Source of the DNA: Paenibacillus sp. FSL H7-0331
Lineage (GTDB): Bacteria; Bacillota; Bacilli; Paenibacillales; NBRC-103111
NCBI RefSeq assembly: GCF_001956045.1
Contig: NZ_MRTH01000001.1
Span: 534,686 to 598,685 of the forward strand
Length of the DNA: 64,000 nucleotides
Reading direction: 5' to 3'
The position numbers and the translations under genes are program-made. Shown piece after piece: positions 17,401 through 24,475 of this stretch. Within the stretch, counting starts at the first letter, position 1, and each line of letters begins with the position of its first letter. Under the pieces are notes generated by a model, which worked only from the letters and a program-made list of their open reading frames with translations, did no database searches and was not told the origin of the DNA.

Positions 17401-18675
17401 GTTATTGATGGTGAACGAAACTTTGTTCTTACCTTCTTGTACTTTCCATTTTGCTGGCTTGTTAAAGTAACTATCCATGGAGGAAGCTTGATCCTTGGCA
17501 GCATGCAGCGCTGTAAAGTTTACATTCTGCTCGGATATAACATTTGAAAAACCTAATTCAATGTAGTACTCGTTATTATAAATTCCAATGGGTGGACCTA
17601 AATCCCAATAAATTTTAGTCCAGCCTTCCAATCTTTTGGACAAATCTTCTACAGGAAACCTAACTACTCTCGTATTTGCCACCGGATCACTGCTAACTAT
17701 ATCGGTCTCAACCAAAGCACCATTCTGCGTGGTCTTTAATGACAGAATCTCGGCATTCTGCTTCAAGGTAAACGAGACATACTTTTTACCTCCTGCAACC
17801 GTTAATTTGCCGCTGTCCTTGTCTACGTAAGTATACATAACGGATTGTTGATTGGTCTTGTAGCTATAGATCATAAAATCCAGCTTGTATTCGCCATCTT
17901 GCAGTGCAGGTACAGGATTATTCGTAATCAAATGAGCCTGCAGCTCTTGATAAGCTGCTTGCAGCTGTGCAACCTGCTGGTCTATCCTCTCTTGTGAATA
18001 TTGGTTGCCGTTGCTGATGGTTTTGGACGCATTAAGAATCGTAGTAAACGATGTCATCGAACCCACCGTATATTGGCCGTTGTAAATTCCCTCCCGGGCT
18101 GAATCAACCTGGGCAATTAGAGTATTTAACTGATCTTTACTGCCGGCCGGGTTCACAGTAAAGGTGAACGAGCAATCATCGACTTTTAATTTGCTGCCAT
18201 CCTTGTTGATAATGGAGATATCGGATGCTTGAATCGTTACGTTACGAATTTGCGAGGTTGCTTTAGTCTGCACGGATAAGGATAGCAATTGAAAAGAAGT
18301 CTCGGATGTAATACTGACAGGATTGCTTCTGTCCTTGATATCAAAAGTAACGAGATACTTTCCAGGAGCTACTTCCGTTTTTACCGGTGTATTAAATTGA
18401 TTTTGGGCAGTAGCGCCCGATAATTCCATCTCATTCGGATTGAAGGATATCGTCGCTTCATATCCATACACTTGCTGGTATACACTATTGGTCACATTAC
18501 CGACAGATTGCCAAATGCTAGAGAGCTTGTTTCCACCATACACCGAGGTTGTGGCAGATTTTAATTGTACGGTAGGATCATTGCTCGCCGCCGTTGCATC
18601 CGGAAGCGGGATGCCTGCAAGCAGGACAAACAGGATGAGTAAGCTTGACAAGACTTTCTTAAATTGCGCGTTCAC
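14482..18675 (-). CDS. Giant S-layer-anchored NEAT-domain (heme-binding) surface protein
   Basis: A 1397-residue exported protein; GTG 18675 follows AAAGGAGAG. Order by residue: signal peptide 1-30; cohesin-like beta sandwich about 33-175; FIVAR-like helices 178-250; NEAT1 257-377; NEAT2 384-495; FIVAR 500-572; NEAT3 585-703; NEAT4 710-821; FIVAR 826-898; NEAT5 908-1031; Ser/Gly linker 1041-1072; NEAT6 1075-1190; three SLH repeats about 1221-1395. NEAT1 and NEAT3 keep the heme-ligand YxxxY motif (YNNEY 366-370, YDNEY 692-696). NEAT2 and NEAT4 read YEMDH and keep the SSMDSY lip; NEAT5 and NEAT6 lack the tyrosines. The family takes heme or hemoproteins at the surface. Two Fur boxes precede it, and no isd transporter or sortase gene is nearby. 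Confidence 0.88.
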   Translation of the reverse strand: MNAQFKKVLSSLLILFVLLAGIPLPDATAASNDPTVQLKSATTSVYGGNKLSSIWQSVGNVTNSVYQQVYGYEATISFNPNEMELSGATAQNQFNTPVKTEVAPGKYLVTFDIKDRSNPVSITSETSFQLLSLSVQTKATSQIRNVTIQASDISIINKDGSKLKVDDCSFTFTVNPAGSKDQLNTLIAQVDSAREGIYNGQYTVGSMTSFTTILNASKTISNGNQYSQERIDQQVAQLQAAYQELQAHLITNNPVPALQDGEYKLDFMIYSYKTNQQSVMYTYVDKDSGKLTVAGGKKYVSFTLKQNAEILSLKTTQNGALVETDIVSSDPVANTRVVRFPVEDLSKRLEGWTKIYWDLGPPIGIYNNEYYIELGFSNVISEQNVNFTALHAAKDQASSMDSYFNKPAKWKVQEGKNKVSFTINNSTVVPSFKVEQNGTMVEATVVSTDTAANTRVVEFEVSDMTALLNAVVHVSTSLPNGSPYEMDHSIRLRFEISNKTSLKTLITDAQAFHDAAVEGSANGQYPAGAKSTLLVAINQAKTTSDSTSATQQQVDEAQAALQAALTVFKAAVVVVTNPGTGTGGLADGEYAISYNIYKKGTNENSVMYDYVDKNSGKLTVAGGKKYVSFKLLQSAEITSFKTEQAGSLTETAIVSRDAANNTRVIKFEVNDLNARLNGWVKIYWQVTPTFLYDNEYDVELGFSNVTSEREINFTALHATRDQASSMDSYLNKPAKWKVQDGKNKVSFTINNSTVVPSFKVDQNGTMVEATVVSTDSAANTRVVEFEVSDMTALLNAVVHVSTSLPNGSPYEMDHSIRLKFIIVNTNSLQALIAEAQAIHDAAVEGTNHGQYPTGVKSTLLVAINEAKTTAGNTSATQQQVDGALSSLQTALNAFKAVVVDKTIDLTQPVKNGEYSVTFKAAVSEDGSGTPISNYVDNGGTLKVVNGKKMALIKLKSGVTVSKIQLIKADGTKSELLPQYSLKQSGVVRILAAEESSRQVEFETEDLTATYAIQLKGSGGEEHTFKLEFDKVIAVNVPDDSITPTTPTTPGTGSSGSGSSGGGGSGGGSGTVPSTLVDGKYSTNLTIFKSGTDEKSIIQDYVQSPGIVRVIEGKQYISFIIKQSKEITEMKLEQNGSLSEVSVLSKDELKNTREIEYEVKDLSARSKGTVKLAQTAVNDVQSFDVEIAYDKSSMKAIDQNATLTSITESGQPTVNPTAGQIALSDIQNHWSKAAIERALVLGIVNGYEDGTFRPDGEINRAEFTVMISRALKLEGKATELTFADLSSIPAWVKPHLAQTVGAGIITSYEDQTFRADRKISRSEIAVMIGRALKLPSDEKETLSFADAEQVPSWARAYVAAAAKQGIINGRDNNLFAPHASATRAEAVTLIGKLLDQVK
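15982..16926 (-). repeat. Second copy of a NEAT-NEAT-FIVAR coding repeat
   Basis: Codes for residues 584-898 and repeats the block at 16960-17907 with a period near 978 bases. The part at about 16231-16543 (NEAT4) is nearly identical in DNA to 17209-17521 (NEAT2), with only scattered differences, pointing to recent duplication or gene conversion. The preceding NEAT and the FIVAR parts are more diverged. Confidence 0.85.
16960..17907 (-). repeat. First copy of a NEAT-NEAT-FIVAR coding repeat
   Basis: Codes for residues 257-572 of the surface protein; partner of 15982-16926. The best conserved stretch, 17209-17521, covers NEAT2 and includes the SSMDSY and YEMDH motifs. Confidence 0.85.
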
Positions 18676-18756
18676 AGTATCTCTCCTTTACGAATAAGCA
18701 GCCTGGATATAGCACCGATAATGCTCAGTAGGGCTATCCAGTCTTTCAAATAATAA

Positions 18757-18771
18757 CGATAATCATTCTCA
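18757..18771 (-). promoter_or_regulatory. Fur box, proximal
   Basis: CGATAATCATTCTCA matches the 7-1-7 Fur consensus TGATAATnATTATCA at all but two defined positions. It lies 81 bases upstream of the GTG of the NEAT-SLH gene, where a bound iron-loaded Fur dimer would block transcription. Confidence 0.75.
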
Positions 18772-18982
18772 ATGATAAAGCAAAAAAAATATTGTTACGT
18801 CTTCTTATTCACTTAGTATTTGCTAATCAATCTTCTTTCCTGCTTATACCGGGATAAATGAATTGCCGTATGCATACAATTTCGATAGTATATGAGTGAG
18901 TAAATAATTGTCAACCCCCAAATTGACATAACTTTTCTTGATATGGGATATTAAAATTTGTTATTAAATTCATAATTGACAA
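18772..18982. other. Rest of the 427-base gap upstream of the NEAT-SLH gene
   Basis: An A+T-rich stretch between the two Fur boxes, with no open frame, RNA gene or riboswitch that I can support. A promoter for the surface protein should lie here or overlap the proximal box, but no single -35/-10 pair stands out. Confidence 0.5.
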
Positions 18983-18997
18983 TGAGAATCATTTTCA
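18983..18997 (-). promoter_or_regulatory. Fur box, distal
   Basis: TGAGAATCATTTTCA matches the 7-1-7 Fur consensus at all but two defined positions. It lies about 310 bases upstream of the NEAT-SLH start. The gene on its other side ends here, so both boxes should serve the surface protein, through a second promoter or cooperative binding. Confidence 0.7.
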
Positions 18998-19046
18998 ATA
19001 TTATTTAACTTAATGTGTAATTACTCCATATCTCTGAAAAAACATA

Positions 19047-19081
19047 AAGCTACCCACGTTATACAACCATGAGCAGCTTTA
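19047..19081 (-). terminator. Possible terminator of the PhyH-type gene
   Basis: AAAGCT / AGCTTT forms the outer stem with interrupted pairing inside (GTT/AAC), followed on the minus strand by ATGTTTTTTC. It begins 22 bases after the stop at 19103. Confidence 0.5.
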
Positions 19082-19102
19082 TATACATACATCACAACAC
19101 AA

Positions 19103-19819
19103 TTACTTCTTGTAAGGCGACAAATCTTCGCGGTCTGTCAGCAGCTTGCCCGTCTCAGCATATCGGCAGACGGCTGATGCCACTTGGAAGGCATACGCTC
19201 TTCTTGGCAGATCGGTATGGTTCGTTTTACTATGATGCAGCGTTTCGCGATGGAAAATTACAGCATCCCCGGGAGCCATCGGCTTGCAAGGTGCCCCATT
19301 ATCCGGATCAGCAGCACGGCGATGTGTTTCTCCAGCCTCATTCAGATCCTTTTGACGACCCATACGATGGGATCTTGGCGCCAACCACAAGCCGGCGTTC
19401 TCTTGAGTAATGTGATCCAATGCGACGAAACCATTAAGCATATGCCCAAGAATATGCGTGTACATATTATCCTGATGCCAGGCCAAGCCTTCGCCACGTG
19501 GAGGAACAACAGCATACATCCCCATCCACAGCTTGACATCGTCTCCCAAAATGCGTTCAAAGGATTCAATAATCCGCGTATTGCTCAGGAAATTGACAGT
19601 TTCGGGAAATTGCGCCTGACTTTTGGCCAAGCTTACAGTAGGATTGGACTTCCACTTGCCATCATTGGATTGCTGGGTGGCAAATTCTGTATTCTCCTTA
19701 TTAATTTTATCAACGGCTTCCTGGGTCAAAAAGCCAGGTGCGTAGAAGAAGCCCTCGCGGTAAAATTCTTCAATCATATCCTCGGTCAATACAAAATTCG
19801 ATGCGTTGGTCATTAGCAT
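19103..19819 (-). CDS. Phytanoyl-CoA dioxygenase (PhyH) family oxygenase
   Basis: A 238-residue Fe(II)/2-oxoglutarate-dependent oxygenase; ATG 19819 follows GGAGGG. His115 and Asp117 in GLAWHQDNMYTH form the HxD part of the iron triad, and the distal His and 2-oxoglutarate Arg lie in ETLHHSKTNHTDLPRRAY (His195 or 196, Arg206 or 207). Bacterial members hydroxylate many small substrates, so phytanoyl-CoA is not implied. It is transcribed alone or with the creatininase/reductase genes upstream; an 18-base element 77 bases before its start is repeated before the reductase, suggesting shared control. Confidence 0.88.
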   Translation of the reverse strand: MLMTNASNFVLTEDMIEEFYREGFFYAPGFLTQEAVDKINKENTEFATQQSNDGKWKSNPTVSLAKSQAQFPETVNFLSNTRIIESFERILGDDVKLWMGMYAVVPPRGEGLAWHQDNMYTHILGHMLNGFVALDHITQENAGLWLAPRSHRMGRQKDLNEAGETHRRAADPDNGAPCKPMAPGDAVIFHRETLHHSKTNHTDLPRRAYAFQVASAVCRYAETGKLLTDREDLSPYKK

Positions 19820-19896
19820 GGGGTGAACCCTCCTTGTTTGGTATGCTATAAATATATCGAAAAAATATGTTCTTCACTGCTTCAATTCAATCAATT

Positions 19897-19914
19897 AGTT
19901 GTACTTTTGTTCAG
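19897..19914 (-). promoter_or_regulatory. 18-base element upstream of the PhyH-type gene
   Basis: AGTTGTACTTTTGTTCAG (plus strand) is identical to 21908-21925. Both lie about 80 bases upstream of a minus-strand start codon in intergenic DNA. A common regulator site is the simplest reading. Confidence 0.55.
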
Positions 19915-19921
19915 CCTTTCG

Positions 19922-20830
19922 TCAATTAGTTTGCATACGGATATACTCGTAAGGCTTCCAACGTGACTGCTCAGAGACAGGCGCCTGCCCTTCCCTCGGC
20001 TGTAAGGCTGCCCAATGCTCGGTACCTGATTCAGCTGAGCTTACAATCTGTGACCACAATCCCTCAACTACCCCATAGGAAAGGGGGAGCCGATTCGTCG
20101 CAGGTTCGGATTGTAGTCCAAGTTCAGTCACAATACGGCTTAAAGCAAGCTCACAAGCATCGCAAATCAGTTCACCGTACGCACGAGTCGCCTCATCGGC
20201 ATCCAATGCAGCCGCCAACCGTCCGCCAGCCCCATCCAGCTCCTCCAAAGCTTTCTTGGAAGGATCAATCAGATCAGGCCGAATGTGCATCAGCATCGAA
20301 ATCTCGTATTTTCCGGCATGATCTCCCGTATACGTGCCCTCAACCAGATCAAAATCCGTTCCATACCAAATGTTCATTCCTGTCTGCTCCTGAAACATCC
20401 GGGAAATTTTACGCAGATCATGCACATGAGCCCCACCGTGCCCGGACAAGATGACCGCCGACTGAAAGCCTGCATTATAGAAGGAACGCAGCTGATACAG
20501 GAAGAAATGGTAAAATACGTATGGAGGAACGGATGACATATAAGGATTATGTTCCCCTACGTTTGCCTCCAGAAATTTGGCTGAAGGCCCTGACTCGTGC
20601 ACATGATAGTTCATGCTGGGAGCGACAATACCACCCACTTGCCGGGCTACACGTGTGCATAAATATTCCGCTTTGAAGGTGTCCAGACCAAAAGCACTGA
20701 TCTGACCATGCGGCTCACACAAACCAAGCGGCATATACACGATAGGACATTGCTGTTGGCGCGCAATCAATTCAGCCGGAAACAGCTCTGTCCACAGCAC
20801 CTTGGATACGGTTTCAGATTCATTGCTCAT
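19922..20830 (-). CDS. Creatininase-family metal-dependent amidohydrolase
   Basis: A 302-residue protein of the creatininase fold. Metal-binding motifs visible are MPLGLCEPHGQISAFGLDT (Glu, His and Asp), LSGHGGAH (His) and GDHAGKYEISMLMHIRPDLI (second Glu region). Known members include creatininase, the formamidopyrimidine hydrolase ArfB and mycofactocin MftE, which open cyclic or linear amides, so the exact reaction is open. Its start overlaps the end of the aldo/keto reductase by four bases (20827-20830), so the two are translationally coupled and probably act in one pathway. Confidence 0.85.
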   Translation of the reverse strand: MSNESETVSKVLWTELFPAELIARQQQCPIVYMPLGLCEPHGQISAFGLDTFKAEYLCTRVARQVGGIVAPSMNYHVHESGPSAKFLEANVGEHNPYMSSVPPYVFYHFFLYQLRSFYNAGFQSAVILSGHGGAHVHDLRKISRMFQEQTGMNIWYGTDFDLVEGTYTGDHAGKYEISMLMHIRPDLIDPSKKALEELDGAGGRLAAALDADEATRAYGELICDACELALSRIVTELGLQSEPATNRLPLSYGVVEGLWSQIVSSAESGTEHWAALQPREGQAPVSEQSRWKPYEYIRMQTN

Positions 20831-21822
20831 AAATGTCTCCTAGCATGATAGAAGTGTCTGATCCAACGCTCACGTATTTTAATAAGCTCAAACAGCTCAT
20901 CAGGCAATGCTTCCTTGTCACAAGCTGCGATATTTTCCGCTGCATATTCGAGTACCTGCATCGAAGAAATCGCAACGGTCACACCTGGGTCCTTCAGCAC
21001 GAATTTAATGGCCAGCTCCGTTAATGAGCTCGCATACTGAGGCACATATTGGCGAAGGCGATCCACCTTGTCCAGATAAACACTTCGTGGCTGACAGTCA
21101 AAATAATTGTAGCGATAATCCGAATCCGGGATAACGGTATCCTCCTTCAAGAATCCAGTCAGCCCGCCTTCATCCAGAATAACTCTTGCGATGACAGCCA
21201 CTTTATTCTCCTGGCAGATTGGAACCAGACAATCAAGCGCGACCGAGTCAAAGATGTTGACGATCGTTTGCACCGAATCAATAACACCCGCTCTAACCAA
21301 TGAAATCGCATGATCATGCCGGTGGTCCGGCAAAGAGACACCCAAATATCGAACCTTGCCTTCCTCTTTCAGCCTGAGCAGCTCTTCCATCCAATAATCA
21401 ACAGCATCCCACTGCGGCCAATAGACATGAAGCTGGAGCAGATCCAGTGTCTCTATATCCATAGCCTGCAGCGATTGCTCCACGCTCGTCCGTATGGATC
21501 CGGGCGGGTAGGTGGATTGTACATCCAGCGGGAAATGAAAGCCTGCGCCGGGTAAGGAATGGGGCGGTGCCGAGGCGGCAGCTTTTGTTGCTATGAACGG
21601 CTTTTCCCCGTTCCACTCCTTTAAAGCCTTGCCTATAAGCTCCTCCGATCTTCCGTACACTCTTGCCGTATCAATAAAATTAACTCCGTTCTCCAGCGCA
21701 TACACAATGGAACGGATCATCGCAGCATCGTCTTGTTGGCCAAAGATACCATTTAAACCCATACCACCAAAGCCAAGCCTGCTGATGGTTTCACCCGAAC
21801 GAGCGAACACGGACGTTTGCAT
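20827..21822 (-). CDS. Aldo/keto reductase
   Basis: A 331-residue (beta/alpha)8 NADPH-dependent oxidoreductase. Catalytic tetrad: Asp51 and Tyr56 in FIDTARVYG, Lys80 in PFIATK, His in LLQLHVYWP. The sequence resembles the L-galactose/D-threo-aldose dehydrogenase branch (QSTYPPGSIRTSVEQSLQ... LGVSLPDH). ATG 21822 follows GAAGGGAG. It is first in an operon with the creatininase-like gene and shares an 18-base upstream element with the PhyH gene. A sugar or lactone pathway is plausible but inferred. Confidence 0.88.
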   Translation of the reverse strand: MQTSVFARSGETISRLGFGGMGLNGIFGQQDDAAMIRSIVYALENGVNFIDTARVYGRSEELIGKALKEWNGEKPFIATKAAASAPPHSLPGAGFHFPLDVQSTYPPGSIRTSVEQSLQAMDIETLDLLQLHVYWPQWDAVDYWMEELLRLKEEGKVRYLGVSLPDHRHDHAISLVRAGVIDSVQTIVNIFDSVALDCLVPICQENKVAVIARVILDEGGLTGFLKEDTVIPDSDYRYNYFDCQPRSVYLDKVDRLRQYVPQYASSLTELAIKFVLKDPGVTVAISSMQVLEYAAENIAACDKEALPDELFELIKIRERWIRHFYHARRHL

Positions 21823-21907
21823 ATAAGTCTCCCTTCTTAAGCGAATACAGTCCTACTTTAGTTGTATCATGGAAAACTGTTCAAAACTTCCCCAAACCTG
21901 ATGTAAA

Positions 21908-21925
21908 AGTTGTACTTTTGTTCAG
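21908..21925 (-). promoter_or_regulatory. 18-base element upstream of the aldo/keto reductase operon
   Basis: Identical to 19897-19914. Here it is part of the palindrome AAAAGT-TGT-ACTTTT (21904-21918), typical of a dimeric regulator site. It stands 85 bases before the start codon. Confidence 0.55.
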
Positions 21926-22021
21926 TCAACGTAAAGAAGACTGCCTCACAGGTCTCTTCGGACCTTGCGGGACAGCCCCATCTTCACTTCATGCATTCTT
22001 TCTACTACCTCGTCAAGCCGT

Positions 22022-23521
22022 TTATTTTTTCTTCGTATACCATTCATTCATGGCATCGATCGCTGCCTTGCCACCTTTTGCATTAAACTCCTGCACGAAC
22101 TTATCGAATTCATCCAGGCTTCGTTTACCCATGATGAATTTCAAAGCATTCTCCTCTGCGTAATTTCGCAGTTCATTAAACTTCGTATCATACGCTTCCA
22201 CGGAAGGAGCGTATGCAGTCTCATCACGGTTGCGCTTGAAAGGAATCAAAGGCTCATAGTAAGGCAAAAATCCTTTGGCTCCAAGCCGTGCAAAGAAGCT
22301 CGGGTCCGAATCGCCTAAGAAATACAGCGTACGCCACGGAATTGCGTTGCTTTGCTCAGCTGTTTGAACGACTTTACCGCCCTCTTCCTTGTAGTCCTCC
22401 CCTTCAATTCCGTAGGTCAGCAGCTTATCCGCTTCCGTACCAAAAATAAAATTCATATATTCAGCAGCACCCTGCTTATTCTTCGCTTGCTTCGGAATAA
22501 CCCAATAAGTGCCTATCGGACGTTCCTCAGGAAAACCGGACTGGCCCCCCTTACCCACAACAGGAGCGATGAATTTAAGCGTACCTCCATTGTTTTTATC
22601 CTTCATAGATCGATCAATGGTTTGTGCATCAGACCACGCCGTTGTGGTGAATACAGCCGTTCCGTTAATCAATTTGTCCTTCACGTCTTTGTTGATCGAA
22701 AACTCCTGATCAATCAAGCCTTCACCATACCATTTCTTCATCGTTGTTAAAAATTCTTTATACTCCGGCTGCAGCCAGCTGAATTCCAGCTTGTTATTTT
22801 TGGTTACCGCCGTCATTCCTACCCCAAACGCTTGTGCAAATGGCGTGAAGGAATTCGTAAATGCGCCCGGATTGGAGGCCATTGCAGTCAGTGGTGCAAT
22901 ATTTTTCTTTTCCTTGATCGTTTTGAGCTTCGCATAAAAATCATCCAGAGTTTCCGGATCCTTCAGATTCAGCTCTTTCATCACATCCGAACGTTCAAGC
23001 AGACCGTTGCCGACCTTTTGCGCAACGCGGTGTGGAATACCGTACACCTTGCCTTCGAAGCGGGTGGCGTCCAATATTTCCGGTGTAATCATAGCGGACA
23101 GTGTCGGAATACTACTCTTGATCAGGTCATCCAATGGCTCAAACGCTCCCTGCTGGGCGAGCTTGAAATAATCCGATTTGTTATTGATGCGAATCAGATC
23201 GGGCACATCACCGGATGCCAAAATGATCGAAACCTTTTGCGAGGGATTATCCTTGGGCAGTGCTTCGAATTTAAGATCAAAGCCTGATTTCTCTTTGAGT
23301 TGCTTGACCAATTTATTGCTGTTCATATTGTCAGACCCTTGAAATTGCTCCAACGATGGGTGATAGGACATCATGATCTTTAATTCTTTGTTTTTGGTTG
23401 CAGGTTTGCTGGAACTGCTGCCCGGAGTTGTGCTAGTGCCCGAATCGTTACCACAGCCCGCGATAAAGCTGGTTAGCAGAATCGCTGACATCCCTATACA
23501 TGCCGATTTCTTGTAGTTCAT
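22022..23521 (-). CDS. Extracellular solute-binding lipoprotein, LplA type
   Basis: ATG 23521 is used instead of the longer frame from 23674, since it has AGGAGGGG upstream and starts the signal peptide; 499 residues. Lipobox SFIAGC with Cys23. The long (about 500-residue) family 1 binding protein with MMSYHPSLEQ near the N-terminus and frequent FGTEADKLLTYGIEGEDYK-like C-terminal pattern is the LplA/YtcQ type found with YesM/YesN systems in Paenibacillus. It is last of three importer genes (permease, permease, lipoprotein), an order usual for this type. Confidence 0.9.
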   Translation of the reverse strand: MNYKKSACIGMSAILLTSFIAGCGNDSGTSTTPGSSSSKPATKNKELKIMMSYHPSLEQFQGSDNMNSNKLVKQLKEKSGFDLKFEALPKDNPSQKVSIILASGDVPDLIRINNKSDYFKLAQQGAFEPLDDLIKSSIPTLSAMITPEILDATRFEGKVYGIPHRVAQKVGNGLLERSDVMKELNLKDPETLDDFYAKLKTIKEKKNIAPLTAMASNPGAFTNSFTPFAQAFGVGMTAVTKNNKLEFSWLQPEYKEFLTTMKKWYGEGLIDQEFSINKDVKDKLINGTAVFTTTAWSDAQTIDRSMKDKNNGGTLKFIAPVVGKGGQSGFPEERPIGTYWVIPKQAKNKQGAAEYMNFIFGTEADKLLTYGIEGEDYKEEGGKVVQTAEQSNAIPWRTLYFLGDSDPSFFARLGAKGFLPYYEPLIPFKRNRDETAYAPSVEAYDTKFNELRNYAEENALKFIMGKRSLDEFDKFVQEFNAKGGKAAIDAMNEWYTKKK

Positions 23522-23586
23522 TGAAACCCCTCCTGTTTGTTTAATCATATCATGAAAAGCTGTTTGTATAATGAACGGAACGGCAC

Positions 23587-24453
23587 TTATCCTTTTACCG
23601 CACCGAGCATAATTCCTTTGACAAAATATTTTTGAATAAATGGATACACACATACAATCGGAATAACCACACATAAAATGGCTGCCGCACGAATCGTCTC
23701 GGGGGTGACCTCCTTGAATACATCCGTGATGACCGTATCTGATGTTTTCTCATCCGTCACAAGCTGGAGCAGGAACATTTGCAGCGGCATCAAGCGTCTC
23801 TCTGTAATGTACATCATCGCCTGAAAAAAGCTGTTCCAATAGCCAACCGCGTAAAACATCGAAATCGTCGCCAGCGCCGGCTTGGATAAGGGCAAGTAAA
23901 TGGACCCAAGAATACGCCAGTTATTGGCACCATCCATGCGAGCTGATTCCTCCAGAGATTCCGGGACTCCCATGAAAAAATTGCGTATGAGAATCAGGTT
24001 AAAAGGAGCCAGCGCAACCGGCAAAATGAGGCCCCACAACGAATTCATCAGCCCCACCTGCTTAACGACCAGATAAGTCGGAATCAGACCCCCGCTAAAA
24101 AACATCGTGATCACGAACAGCATCATTAGAAATCTGCCGTAGGGCAATGTTTTTTTGGATAAAGCATACGCTGCCAGGACCGTTAGAGCCATACTAATCA
24201 AGGTTCCTGCCACCGTAATGAATATCGAATTGCCAAACGAGTAAAAAAATTGCTTGTTGGAAAGCACATATTGATACGACATCAGATTAAAGCCTTGGGG
24301 CCACAAGGTGATGTCCTTGGCTAATACATGTGCTTCACTGCTTAACGATTTGGCGGCAATATGAATGAACGGCAATATCATCGATAGAGAAACGAGTGAC
24401 AAGAGCAGCACATTCACATAGCTGAATACAGATTCGCCTTTTGTTTGTATCAT
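23587..24453 (-). CDS. Carbohydrate ABC permease, LplC/YtcP type
   Basis: The start is placed at ATG 24453 rather than 24543, which would overlap the preceding permease; the product has 288 residues and six membrane helices. MFFSGGLIPTYLVVKQVGLM and the EAA loop ESLEESARMDGANNWRILGS are characteristic of YtcP/LplC permeases. The ribosome site (GGTGG) is modest. It forms the channel with the LplB-type protein at 24476. No ATPase gene is near. Confidence 0.88.
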   Translation of the reverse strand: MIQTKGESVFSYVNVLLLSLVSLSMILPFIHIAAKSLSSEAHVLAKDITLWPQGFNLMSYQYVLSNKQFFYSFGNSIFITVAGTLISMALTVLAAYALSKKTLPYGRFLMMLFVITMFFSGGLIPTYLVVKQVGLMNSLWGLILPVALAPFNLILIRNFFMGVPESLEESARMDGANNWRILGSIYLPLSKPALATISMFYAVGYWNSFFQAMMYITERRLMPLQMFLLQLVTDEKTSDTVITDVFKEVTPETIRAAAILCVVIPIVCVYPFIQKYFVKGIMLGAVKG

Positions 24454-24475
24454 GGAGACCACCGTCCTTCTATCA

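Noticed and set aside
16510..17547. Several plus-strand open frames inside the NEAT-SLH gene
   Set aside because: They are antisense shadows of a well-formed domain-rich gene and lack ribosome sites.
15982..17907. Repeats that might suggest a CRISPR or satellite array
   Set aside because: Only two copies with a period near 978 bases, fully inside one reading frame; they encode duplicated NEAT and FIVAR domains.
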